From Paenibacillus tarimensis (GTDB lineage Bacteria; Bacillota; Bacilli; Paenibacillales; Paenibacillaceae), in the NCBI RefSeq assembly GCF_021532315.1, contig NZ_JAKGAO010000014.1, positions 62,001 to 126,000 of the forward strand: 64,000 bases of DNA. The letters are read 5' to 3'. Positions within the stretch are counted from its first letter, which is position 1. Every line of letters begins with the position of its first letter. The notes under the pieces are model-generated. The model worked only from the letters and a program-made list of their open reading frames with translations, had not been told where the DNA came from and did not search any database. This document shows, in pieces, positions 41,620 to 49,256 of this stretch. A program made the translations under genes and the position numbers.

Positions 41620-42012
41620 CTATAGATGTCTGTAACGCCAGACACTAAGCGCCAGAATGATGGCTGAGGTCAGCCAGCCAGCCGCCTCCATATAAGCTAC
41701 AATGGCATTGGATTCCAATAGAGTAAGCAGCCCGGCTGCGAACATTGTCCAGCCAACAAGCAGCAGCGCGGAAGCCGCTGTCATGACCGCCAGCAGGTCT
41801 TTGCTGCGCAGTCTCAGCAGTGTGAACATGGATAGTGCCAATGCCCCTGCTGAGAAGCCCATGTAGATGATGAATTCATCATCCTCAACATGAATGGGTA
41901 TATCTGAAGTAAGCAGCAGACAGAGCAGCAGTTGGGCTGCAAGACTGCCGGCTGCCAGACAGCACAAGAACAGGCGGCCGCACTGGCTTCTGCGTTCCGG
42001 GTTGAGTTTCAT
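41620..42012 (-). CDS. hypothetical four-span membrane protein
   Basis: 130 residues from ATG 42012 (GGAGGCC before it on the minus strand). Four hydrophobic segments, among them LFLCCLAAGSLAAQLLLCLLL and WLTSAIILALSVW. Not recognised. It lies after the terminator of the ABC operon, with its own ribosome site. Confidence 0.65.
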   Translation of the reverse strand: MKLNPERRSQCGRLFLCCLAAGSLAAQLLLCLLLTSDIPIHVEDDEFIIYMGFSAGALALSMFTLLRLRSKDLLAVMTAASALLLVGWTMFAAGLLTLLESNAIVAYMEAAGWLTSAIILALSVWRYRHL

Positions 42013-42042
42013 AGAGGCCTCCTTATGTCTGATAGCAAGCTG

Positions 42043-42082
42043 AAAAAACATCAAGCTCTCATGTCGCTGGACATGAGAGCTT
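42043..42082 (-). terminator. terminator of the minus-strand ABC operon
   Basis: AAGCTCTCATGTC (42053-42065) pairs with GACATGAGAGCTT (42070-42082) over GCTG; on the minus strand TTTTTT follows (42043-42048). Confidence 0.88.
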
Positions 42083-42103
42083 AGCGGTTTAAGTAACGAA
42101 AAA

Positions 42104-43027
42104 TTAACGCTGGGCCTGCTCCAGGAAAATATTCTCGAGTGAGGGCTGCTCAATCTCCAGCCCGAAGATCTTAACCTGCTGCTCCACCGCATTATCGACA
42201 ATCCACGGGATATCTTCCTCGCTGTCTACGACCAGCTCCAAGAAAGGCTCACTGCGCTTCACATCATCCGCTACCTGCCGGATGCGCTCCAGCCAGATGG
42301 TTTCCCTGCTCTTGTCGCCGCTCCTGTACTTAACCTTCACCTTGAAGCGGTTGTTATGGGCTTCTCGGAGCTCCGCTATTGTACCGAGCTTCTCAATTCG
42401 GCCCTGATGAAGGATGGCGATCCGGTCACAGATGCGCTCGACCTCATCGAGATTATGGGAGGTCATGAATACTGTCGTCCCCTTGGAGGCTAGAGAGCCA
42501 ATCAGGTCGCGGATCTGCAGGGCAGATTCGATATCCAGCGTAGAGGTTGGCTCATCCAGGAAGACCAGCTCAGGAGAACCGATCAGCGCCTGGGCGATGC
42601 CAAGCTTTTTCTTCATGCCAAGTGAGAACTGTCCGGCCTTCCTGTCCATATCTTCGCCAAGTCCAACGGCCTCAAGAAGCTCAGACAGCGAATCCTTGCG
42701 GACGGGGATGCCTTTTACCTGGGAGAAGAATATCATATGCTGCATCGCTGTCATATCATTATAATAATTGCTGTTATCGGGGAGCACGCCGATGCGCCGC
42801 TTAATGGAATTGATCTGGTGATAGGGCGTGCCCAGAATTTCAATTGTGCCCGAGGTCGGCGGCAGAATGCCGGTCAGCATATTGATGGTCGTGCTCTTGC
42901 CCGCGCCGTTACGTCCAAGGAACCCGAACACTTCCCCGGTCTTCAGACTGAAGCTGATCTGCTTCACGACCTCCTTAGACTTGAACGTCTTCGTCAGCTG
43001 ATGAACGGTCAACGCTTCCATCGTCAC
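42104..43027 (-). CDS. ABC transporter ATP-binding protein (CcmA/NatA type)
   Basis: 307 residues. Walker A FLGRNGAGKSTTINML, Q-loop, signature QFSLGMKKKLGIAQALIG, Walker B LVFLDEPTSTLD and the H-loop MTSHN. The C-terminal 80 residues (about 225-305) form the extra domain typical of drug or bacteriocin export ATPases. ATG overlaps the permease stop. With that permease it makes an exporter or self-protection pump next to the bacteriocin gene. Confidence 0.93.
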   Translation of the reverse strand: MTMEALTVHQLTKTFKSKEVVKQISFSLKTGEVFGFLGRNGAGKSTTINMLTGILPPTSGTIEILGTPYHQINSIKRRIGVLPDNSNYYNDMTAMQHMIFFSQVKGIPVRKDSLSELLEAVGLGEDMDRKAGQFSLGMKKKLGIAQALIGSPELVFLDEPTSTLDIESALQIRDLIGSLASKGTTVFMTSHNLDEVERICDRIAILHQGRIEKLGTIAELREAHNNRFKVKVKYRSGDKSRETIWLERIRQVADDVKRSEPFLELVVDSEEDIPWIVDNAVEQQVKIFGLEIEQPSLENIFLEQAQR

Positions 43028-43710
43028 AGCTCCTTTCTCCGAAACAGCATCACCGCGGCAGCGAGTGCCAGCCCGGCTTCCACAGCTGTAACGAGCAGCA
43101 GCACCGGCTGTTCAGCCATAGGGTAGTAGGGAAGCACATAACGTGCGGCAGCAACCGGCGAAGATTGGCTGAATGCGCTCCACAGTCCTATAATCGGCAT
43201 CGCGATACCTGCCAGAACGCTAAGGATCACCGAGTATGTACGATGCGTGACGAGGGTGGAGAGCAGCACGCACAGGCTGGCAAGAAAGGCCAGGTAAACC
43301 CACAGATATAGCAGTTCATGAATGACGAACGTCCGGGTAATGGCAGATACGATTACGAATGAGATCATTGTTACCGCTGCCCAGAACAGCCAGATCGCCA
43401 CAAACTTGCCGGCAATGACGGATGTGCGCGAAGTCTTCGTAATCAGCAGACGAATGCGCTGAAGCTCGATATCCCGGTTGACGGCATCATGGGATAAGGT
43501 GAAGACGAACAGAGCCCCGAATAGGATAAGCACGAAAGACAGCCCTGCGAGGGCTGTTGTTTCTGGATTGCTTGCCTCCTCGGCAAACAGGGAGCTGCTG
43601 GACATATATCGTGCAGATAATACCGAAATACCGGTAATAAACAAGATAATCAGAATGGATTTAATCCCTTTCATGAGTCCGAAGAATTCCCTGATGACAA
43701 TTCCCTTCAT
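43024..43710 (-). CDS. ABC-2 type transporter permease
   Basis: 228 residues, about six spans (ILIILFITGISVLSARYM, FVLILFGALFVFTLSHD, and later LLYLWVYLAFLASLCVLLSTL). The DAVNRDIELQRIRLLITKTSR loop is typical of ABC-2/NatB permeases. Partner of the ATPase at 42104, with a 4-base overlap. Third gene of the operon that starts at 44140. Confidence 0.87.
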   Translation of the reverse strand: MKGIVIREFFGLMKGIKSILIILFITGISVLSARYMSSSSLFAEEASNPETTALAGLSFVLILFGALFVFTLSHDAVNRDIELQRIRLLITKTSRTSVIAGKFVAIWLFWAAVTMISFVIVSAITRTFVIHELLYLWVYLAFLASLCVLLSTLVTHRTYSVILSVLAGIAMPIIGLWSAFSQSSPVAAARYVLPYYPMAEQPVLLLVTAVEAGLALAAAVMLFRRKEL

Positions 43711-43734
43711 GCCGATTCTCCTTATCCTGCTAAG

Positions 43735-43968
43735 TTATCGGTCTGTCAATATCTCCTCCATGTCGATCTCTTTATGATAAATCGCTCTAACTACCGCGCC
43801 TACGCGCGTGGATACGTTGAACTTATTGGTGATCGAAGCAATATAGTACTCGACCATTCGCCTAGAAATGTTAAGGGTGTCTGCAATTTCCTTGTTGGCC
43901 TTCTCCTGTGACACTAACAACAAGATCTCCCGTTCCCTCGAATTCAGGCTATAAGTTTCTCTATCCAT
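43735..43968 (-). CDS. LuxR-type HTH regulator, HTH only
   Basis: 77 residues: just a GerE/LuxR DNA-binding domain (LNSREREILLLVSQEKANKEIADTL with NISRRMVEYYIASITNKF) and no sensing domain. Such short proteins regulate bacteriocin and ABC operons. AGGTG precedes ATG 43968. It lies between a small membrane protein and the ABC permease in a four-gene minus-strand unit. Confidence 0.88.
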   Translation of the reverse strand: MDRETYSLNSREREILLLVSQEKANKEIADTLNISRRMVEYYIASITNKFNVSTRVGAVVRAIYHKEIDMEEILTDR

Positions 43969-43978
43969 CGTACAGCAC

Positions 43979-44140
43979 CTATCTGTTCTTCACGGGCCTT
44001 AGGACCAGCCTGCCGACCAGACCTACAATTGCCAATCCTGCAAAACTAAACATTAGGGTCTTGTACTCGTAGAAGAAGAAACGGGTTACGAGATAGCCAA
44101 TGACGCCTATCATACCAATCAGTTCGAACCATTTCCGCAT
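43979..44140 (-). CDS. small two-span membrane protein
   Basis: 53 residues (MRKWFELIGMIGVIGYLVTR, then KTLMFSFAGLAIVGLVGRLV, basic tail RPVKNR). AGGGGAGA precedes the ATG on the minus strand, and the stop lies 11 bases before the LuxR-type gene, so it leads that operon. Size and charge fit bacteriocin immunity proteins such as those of leaderless peptides; the role is inferred from context. Confidence 0.65.
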   Translation of the reverse strand: MRKWFELIGMIGVIGYLVTRFFFYEYKTLMFSFAGLAIVGLVGRLVLRPVKNR

Positions 44141-44192
44141 ATCAAAATCTCCCCTGTCGCTTAGTTTAATCGTTCATGGCCTTAACTATCAC

Positions 44193-44281
44193 TTACGTCA
44201 TCACACCTCCGATTTCGTTAACCTGAAATGTCTAACCCCGTTAGCAATTATTATACTAAAATACATAAAATTCCCTGTCAA
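44193..44281 (-). promoter_or_regulatory. promoter and leader of the minus-strand operon
   Basis: On the minus strand TTGACA (44276-44281) is followed by TAGTAT at 44253-44258 (17-base spacing) or TATAAT at 44250-44255 (20-base). The leader then holds GGAGGTGTG directly before ATGACGTAA, a two-codon start-stop frame (44193-44201). Confidence 0.5.
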
Positions 44282-44391
44282 GCTGGGACGTGGCCTATAA
44301 AACTGCCTTAAAACCAGCGAGGATAAGGGGTGAAGAAGGTTTTCTATCATACTGTCTATGGATTAGGCTGCTAGACTTCGTATTTCCGAAA

Positions 44392-44421
44392 TTGACGAAA
44401 CCTTCTGGGAATATTTATCAT
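44392..44421 (+). promoter_or_regulatory. promoter of the bacteriocin gene
   Basis: TTGACG (44392-44397), 18 bases, TATCAT (44416-44421), about 50 bases before the bacteriocin ATG. With the opposite promoter it fills the 329-base gap 44141-44469. Confidence 0.5.
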
Positions 44422-44469
44422 GTGAGTAAGGTAAAGCCAGGGACGCGAATATAAGGGAGGATTATTACA

Positions 44470-44676
44470 ATGGGTGCAATTGCTAAGATTCTCGGTTATA
44501 TCGCGAAATATGGTTCGAAGGCCTGGGACGTAATTAAGAATGCAGTGGGCTCCGCATGGTCCAGCTTCAAGGCTGCATGGGACGAAGGCTACTGGGCTGC
44601 TACGAAGTGGCTGCTCGAGAAGTCGGCTTACGTGGACATCATCTATCAAGCTCTGAAGGCTGTATTCGGAGAATAA
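44470..44676 (+). CDS. leaderless bacteriocin of the aureocin A53/lacticin Q type
   Basis: 68 residues with AAGGGAGG 11 bases before ATG 44470. No signal or double-Gly leader. The N-terminus MGAIAKILGYIAKYGSKAW shares the AKYGSKA block with lacticin Q and AKYG with aureocin A53, and the end VDIIYQALKAVFG parallels their amphipathic last helix. Five Trp (19, 30, 37, 42, 47), eight Lys and six acidic residues give a slightly cationic, highly amphipathic peptide. It is longer than the 51-53 residues of classical members; residues about 24-45 look like an insertion. ABC genes flank it on both sides. Activity inferred. Confidence 0.72.
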   Translation: MGAIAKILGYIAKYGSKAWDVIKNAVGSAWSSFKAAWDEGYWAATKWLLEKSAYVDIIYQALKAVFGE

Positions 44677-44703
44677 AAAAAACTTAGCGCAACGTACGCT
44701 AAG
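44676..44703 (-). terminator. hairpin with T tract on the minus strand
   Basis: CTTAGCG-CAACGTA-CGCTAAG (44683-44703) directly after the bacteriocin stop. The A7 run precedes it, so only the minus strand reads stem then T7. On the plus strand it is a bare hairpin that could protect the peptide mRNA. Confidence 0.6.
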
Positions 44704-44787
44704 CCAAAAAATGGGTAAGCAGTAAAATCAAAAACGCAGTCCCTGACTTTACCGACTTAATACTAATGATAAGGATTGAAGGATACG

Positions 44788-45489
44788 ATGTCAACTTCAG
44801 CGCAAGCTGTGCAGCCCTTGCTGGTTTCCGTCCAGCGGTTATCCAAGAGCTACGGCAAGAAGCTGGTGCTCGATGCCATTGACTTCGAGATGCCCCAGGC
44901 TTCGATCTATGTTCTGACCGGTGCCAATGGAGCGGGTAAGAGCGTATTCCTGCAGTGCTTGCTTCATTATGAGACGTTTGATTCAGGCCGGATTGAGATT
45001 GATGGGAGGCCCTTATCCGATCGGCTTCATCTCCGCCGGAACACGTCATTGATATCCTCGGATCAGCAGCAGTTTATCGACCTGCTTACACCGAGTGAGT
45101 ATTTTAACTTTGTTGCTGATATCTATAAAATACCCAGCTCTGCCACCCTGCGAATCAGGGAATGGGCTGAAGATCTTAACGTAAGCAAAGAACTGGACAC
45201 CTTAATTGCCAATCTGTCCTTCGGTACAAAGAAGAAAATCCAGGTGCTGTCCTCTATGCTCACCGCTCCCAAGCTGCTCGTATGCGATGAAATATACGAG
45301 GGGCTGGATACGGATGCGGTTGCTTATATACAGCAGGTCTTCCTGCAGCGCAAAGAGCAAGGGCTCGGGACACTGCTGACGACGCATATTGCGGGCTACG
45401 GCCAGGATATAGCAGAGCGGACATTCCGGCTGTTCAATCAAAAAATTCAACCGGCCGATGCGCCGGAGTTAAGCAGAGGCTGCTTATGA
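44788..45489 (+). CDS. ABC transporter ATP-binding protein (bacteriocin locus)
   Basis: 233 residues from ATG 44788; an in-frame TTG at 44776 is the alternative. Walker A TGANGAGKSVFLQ, degenerate signature LSFGTKKKIQVLSSM (FGT in place of SGG), Walker B KLLVCDEIYEGLD and LLTTHIAGY with the H-loop. Unusual signature and small size resemble the ATPases of bacteriocin self-protection exporters. Starts 112 bases after the bacteriocin; the stop overlaps the permease start. Confidence 0.88.
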   Translation: MSTSAQAVQPLLVSVQRLSKSYGKKLVLDAIDFEMPQASIYVLTGANGAGKSVFLQCLLHYETFDSGRIEIDGRPLSDRLHLRRNTSLISSDQQQFIDLLTPSEYFNFVADIYKIPSSATLRIREWAEDLNVSKELDTLIANLSFGTKKKIQVLSSMLTAPKLLVCDEIYEGLDTDAVAYIQQVFLQRKEQGLGTLLTTHIAGYGQDIAERTFRLFNQKIQPADAPELSRGCL

Positions 45490-46838
45490 ACCTGTCGCTA
45501 TTTCGGCGTCTTCTACAAATAGCCTATGATGACCAGCCGGGAAGTATTCTCAAGCAGGCGGTCGTCCATTTTATTATTTTTGCCATCACGTTCTCCCTCG
45601 TTGTAACCGGATTCCGCAGTATGGGAATAGAACGGGTGATGGAGATTTATGTGTGGGTGCATTTCGTCATTCACCTCATCTTTATCTTCTTTACAGCAGC
45701 GATTCTTCACAGTATGGATAAAATGATCGGCTTCATGAGCCGCACGCCTGTTACGGCTTCGGAAATGTTCTACAAGGTTTATGCGGCGGCGAGCTTTACT
45801 CTGTCTAACGGCGTAGAGTATGCGCTGATTCTTATAGTTTTCTTCTCCTTCGGGGCAGAGCTGTGGGATGTTCTTACCTTTATATTTATACTGGAGGCTA
45901 TGAGATTCGCGAGGATTTTCCTTGAATTTCTAATGGCCTGGTTTAAGACACTTGCCAATGTGAGGCTGTATCTGTCAGCGGCTTTCTTCATCGGTTTGCT
46001 GTCTTTCTTGATTTCTGTCAAGCAGGGCAGATTTTCCTGGGAGATGCTGGACATGAATATGCTTCTGCAGTACAGCGTGATCTGCTTGTTCGCCATCGGT
46101 ATGATAACAGGGCCATATCTGGTTAACCGTCTGATGATTATTCAGAAGAGAAGCCCGGAGCTGTATCTGTCCCTGACCAGACGGATCGGCAGATTTTCCG
46201 CTGCACCGGCTTCATCTACCGGACTACAGGCACTGGTCAGCATGCAGATGACGAGAATGCTGCGCGACTCAGCCTATATGGGACGCTATGTCCGGCTGTG
46301 CATTATTGTCGTGCTATTAACCCTTGTTAATGTCATGTTCCTGGACCAGTACGAGGAGACGCCGGCCAGAACAATGGTGGATCTGTCCTATATGGTCTGT
46401 ATGGTGTCTTATATCACCTACCAGCTGGATTATGCGCTGGTCAAGCATTCGTATCTTGCGCAGTTTCCAATTCGAATGCGTCATGTCCAGGGAGTCATCG
46501 ACTCGCTGCACGGCATACTCCTGTTGATGTTTGCTCTCTTAATGTTTGCCGTAGAGATCCTGTGTAATCCAGCGTCCTCCAGCCAGTGGATGGACGGATT
46601 AACCGCCTTTGGCATCTTCTATTTGCTCAGCATCGGGATTCCCGTACCAGATTCGAAAATAAGCAGTTATCAAAAGCTGGGGCTCTACTTTCAATTCTTC
46701 TTCCTGTCGCTCCCCGTTAAGATAGCTTTCCAATATAATGTCTTGAACGATTGGTATGTCCAGCTTGCTGTACTGCTGGCAGCAGGCCTGCTGCTGTATG
46801 TGCGCAAATACCGCAAGCTCAAGCAGCAGATGGTGTAA
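45486..46838 (+). CDS. large membrane protein, ABC exporter permease
   Basis: 450 residues with about ten hydrophobic spans. ATG overlaps the ATPase stop. Ends in VLLAAGLLLYVRKYRKLKQQM. I recognise no family motif beyond polytopic layout, but coupling to the ATPase makes it the membrane partner. Together they could export the leaderless peptide or remove it from the membrane. Closed by a strong terminator, so bacteriocin, ATPase and permease can form one unit. Confidence 0.75.
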   Translation: MNLSLFRRLLQIAYDDQPGSILKQAVVHFIIFAITFSLVVTGFRSMGIERVMEIYVWVHFVIHLIFIFFTAAILHSMDKMIGFMSRTPVTASEMFYKVYAAASFTLSNGVEYALILIVFFSFGAELWDVLTFIFILEAMRFARIFLEFLMAWFKTLANVRLYLSAAFFIGLLSFLISVKQGRFSWEMLDMNMLLQYSVICLFAIGMITGPYLVNRLMIIQKRSPELYLSLTRRIGRFSAAPASSTGLQALVSMQMTRMLRDSAYMGRYVRLCIIVVLLTLVNVMFLDQYEETPARTMVDLSYMVCMVSYITYQLDYALVKHSYLAQFPIRMRHVQGVIDSLHGILLLMFALLMFAVEILCNPASSSQWMDGLTAFGIFYLLSIGIPVPDSKISSYQKLGLYFQFFFLSLPVKIAFQYNVLNDWYVQLAVLLAAGLLLYVRKYRKLKQQMV

Positions 46839-46840
46839 TG

Positions 46841-46887
46841 AAGGGGTTGTCCGATAAGCCGCAAAGGCTTAGGGACAGCCCTTTTTT
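46841..46887 (+). terminator. rho-independent terminator
   Basis: AAGGGGTTGTCC pairs with GGACAGCCCTT, with an inner AAGCC/GGCTT stem, then six T. Confidence 0.93.
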
Positions 46888-46924
46888 GCTGTGTGAAGAG
46901 CAAGAGACCGCTGCTTTAAGCATT

Positions 46925-46970
46925 TGATAAGAATTTGTATAGGCGACTGTTAAGATTGCTGCGGTATGAT
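46925..46970 (+). promoter_or_regulatory. two-box response-regulator site and -10, copy 1
   Basis: TGATAAGAAT (46925-46934) and TGTTAAGAT (46948-46956) start 23 bases apart; TATGAT (46965-46970) follows after 8 bases. The same layout recurs at 49178-49223. The downstream box takes the -35 place, as expected for an OmpR-class activator. Confidence 0.7.
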
Positions 46971-47070
46971 TCTTAAGGCGGAACGCCCAAAATAATAATT
47001 GCTTTATGGCCGAAGCCGCTGCATAATGTTTCCATCCTTTATTTGACATAAGCAGGGGAGAAATCACGAT

Positions 47071-47778
47071 ATGGCGGAAACAACAATTCTAATGGTAGAT
47101 GATGAAGCGGAAATTATCCGGCTCATGGAAATTTATTTTAAGAACGAAGGGTACAGGCTGCTCCAGGCAGGGGATGGGGTTGAGGCGCTGGAGCTGCTGC
47201 AGACGAACAGGGTGGACCTGATCGTGCTGGATGTGATGATGCCGAGAATGGACGGGCTGCAGGCCTGTATGCGAATCAGGGAGAATAATCATATCCCGAT
47301 AATCATGCTGTCGGCGAAGAGTCAGGACATCGATAAAATATCGGGTCTCAGCATCGGGGCCGACGATTATGTGACGAAGCCGTTCAGCCCGCTGGAGCTA
47401 ATTGCCCGGATCAAATCGCAGCTTCGCAGGTTCAATCATTTCAGCGGCGGCTCACAGGCGAATGCGAATGAAATTCAGATTGAGGATGTGGCCATTAATA
47501 TCGCTTCGCACCGGGTGACGGTCGGTGAAGAGGAGATTAAGCTGACGCCCCGCGAGTTTGCGCTGCTCAAGATGCTTGCTGTCAACCGCGGAGTAGTGCT
47601 CAGTATGGACCGTATCTATGAAGAGGTCTGGAACGAGCCGTTCATGGATTCGAAGAACAGCGTCATGGTCCATATCCGCAAGCTGCGCGAGAAGCTGGAG
47701 AAGAACCCGCAGCAGCCGCGAATAATTAAGACTGTGTGGGGCGTTGGCTACAAGGTAGAGGCCGATCATGCGAAATAA
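47071..47778 (+). CDS. OmpR-family response regulator
   Basis: 235 residues. Receiver ILMVDDEAEIIRLM, Asp54 in IVLDVMMPRMDG, MLSAKSQ and DDYVTKPFSP; winged-helix output from residue 135 (LTPREFALLKMLAVNRG, SVMVHIRKLREKLEKN, TVWGVGYKVE). GCAGGGGAGAAATC precedes the ATG. Overlaps the kinase by 11 bases. The two-box element before it also sits before the deacetylase at 49257, suggesting autoregulation. Confidence 0.94.
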   Translation: MAETTILMVDDEAEIIRLMEIYFKNEGYRLLQAGDGVEALELLQTNRVDLIVLDVMMPRMDGLQACMRIRENNHIPIIMLSAKSQDIDKISGLSIGADDYVTKPFSPLELIARIKSQLRRFNHFSGGSQANANEIQIEDVAINIASHRVTVGEEEIKLTPREFALLKMLAVNRGVVLSMDRIYEEVWNEPFMDSKNSVMVHIRKLREKLEKNPQQPRIIKTVWGVGYKVEADHAK

Positions 47779-49027
47779 AGACTGGCTGTACACGATCAGG
47801 TGGCGCATGCTGCTGGTATTCCTGGGCAGCCTCTCAATTACGGCGGTCGCCGTATACACCGGCTATACGCTAAGCGAGCTGATTCTCAGCATGAAGGGAC
47901 TGAACAAGCCGCTTGCCTGGATCATTAACTCGATTGGCTCCCTCCCGGTCATGATTGCCGGAGGAATCGTCTTGTTCCTCGTAAGCTTCTTCTTGCTAAG
48001 CCGCCGGCTGGTCCAGGATTTGCGGAAGATTGAGCAGGGCTTGAAGGAGCTGTCGAACGGCAGGTTCGGCTATCAGGTGCCGGTCAAGTCGTATGATGAA
48101 CTGGGGGCAGTGGCCGACAGCGTCAACCGCATGAGCGGACGGCTTGACCGTTATCTGCAGGGAATTACGCAGGGTTTACAGGAGATAGCAAACGGCAACT
48201 TTGACTATGAGATACCGGTGCGCGACGGCAGCAAGCTGGGTGAGGTAGCTGACAGCATTAACAAGATGAGCAGGCAGCTTCACCGGTCCATTGAAGAGGA
48301 GCGTAATGCCGAGCGGACGAAGAATGACCTGATTACAGGTGTCTCGCATGACCTGCGGACGCCGCTCACCTCAATTCTAGGGTTCCTGGAAGTCATTGAA
48401 GAGGACCGCTATCAGGATGAGGTGGAGCTGCGGTATTTTATCTCTATTGCCTATGAGAAGTCGCTTGCCCTGAAGAAGCTGATTGATGACTTATTCGAAT
48501 ATACAAGAATTACGAACGGGCTGCCCCTGGAGCTTGGCGAGCTGGATATGGCGGGGTTTCTGCGCCAGCTGGCCGAGGAGTTCGTTCCGAGTCTCGAGAA
48601 GGCAGGCATGGTCTGCCGCGTGAATATCCTTGAGGGATATGAATCGGTGAAAATACTGGCCGACGGCGATCTGCTGGTCAGAGCCTATGAGAATCTGATG
48701 ACTAATGCCATCCGCTATGGGCAGGCCGGCGGGGCCGTGGATATTGGGCTGTATCATGACAGCGGGGAGCTGGTCGTGACGGTGACCAATTACGGGGAAC
48801 CGATCCCCGAGAAGGATCTGCCATTCATATTCGACCGGTTCTACCGGGTGGAGCGATCCAGGTCCAAGGAGACGGGGGGAACCGGATTGGGTCTTGCCAT
48901 TACGAAGAGTATTATCGAGGTGCATGGCGGCCGTATTATGGTTAGAAGCAGCAGAAAGGCGACGACCTTTGAAACCCGGTTTGCGGCGGTTGAAGGGGCT
49001 GTCATGGCCAAAGAAGAGATCGCCTAG
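47768..49027 (+). CDS. sensor histidine kinase with two HAMP-like repeats
   Basis: 419 residues. Spans at 12-33 and 52-78 with only a very short outside loop, so it probably senses within the membrane (intramembrane-sensing type). Two HAMP-like repeats follow: NGRFGYQVPVKSYDELGAVADSV (97-120 region) and NGNFDYEIPVRDGSKLGEVADSI. HisKA has His194 (GVSHDLRTPLTSI), HATPase ends GGTGLGLAITKSIIEVHGG. Short-loop kinases of this class often react to cell-wall antibiotics or bacteriocins. It lies just after the bacteriocin locus. Confidence 0.92.
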   Translation: MRNKDWLYTIRWRMLLVFLGSLSITAVAVYTGYTLSELILSMKGLNKPLAWIINSIGSLPVMIAGGIVLFLVSFFLLSRRLVQDLRKIEQGLKELSNGRFGYQVPVKSYDELGAVADSVNRMSGRLDRYLQGITQGLQEIANGNFDYEIPVRDGSKLGEVADSINKMSRQLHRSIEEERNAERTKNDLITGVSHDLRTPLTSILGFLEVIEEDRYQDEVELRYFISIAYEKSLALKKLIDDLFEYTRITNGLPLELGELDMAGFLRQLAEEFVPSLEKAGMVCRVNILEGYESVKILADGDLLVRAYENLMTNAIRYGQAGGAVDIGLYHDSGELVVTVTNYGEPIPEKDLPFIFDRFYRVERSRSKETGGTGLGLAITKSIIEVHGGRIMVRSSRKATTFETRFAAVEGAVMAKEEIA

Positions 49028-49072
49028 CGGCTGGACTCGCTCCTAGCGGGTTTCTATTGGCTTAAAAAGGAT

Positions 49073-49108
49073 AAAGGCACACTGGCTATTCATGCCGGTG
49101 TGTCTTTT
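49073..49108 (+). terminator. rho-independent terminator after kinase
   Basis: AAAGGCACACTGGC pairs with GCCGGTGTGTCTTT over TATTCAT and ends TTTT. Confidence 0.85.
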
Positions 49109-49177
49109 GCGCGTTGATGACAGCACCGGGAGCTTGAGCAGCTGCCCGCAGTAATTGTTCAGCAGTATTTAAGCGGT

Positions 49178-49223
49178 TGTTAAGGATTAGAGTCCTCGCC
49201 TGTTAAGATGCGGCTTCTATAAT
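49178..49223 (+). promoter_or_regulatory. two-box response-regulator site and -10, copy 2
   Basis: TGTTAAGGAT (49178-49187) and TGTTAAGAT (49201-49209), starts 23 bases apart, then TATAAT (49218-49223) after 8 bases. Box spacing and -10 distance are identical to the site before the regulator gene. Confidence 0.7.
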
Positions 49224-49256
49224 GGCTGCATGATGACGGAAGGGGAGGAATTGGCA

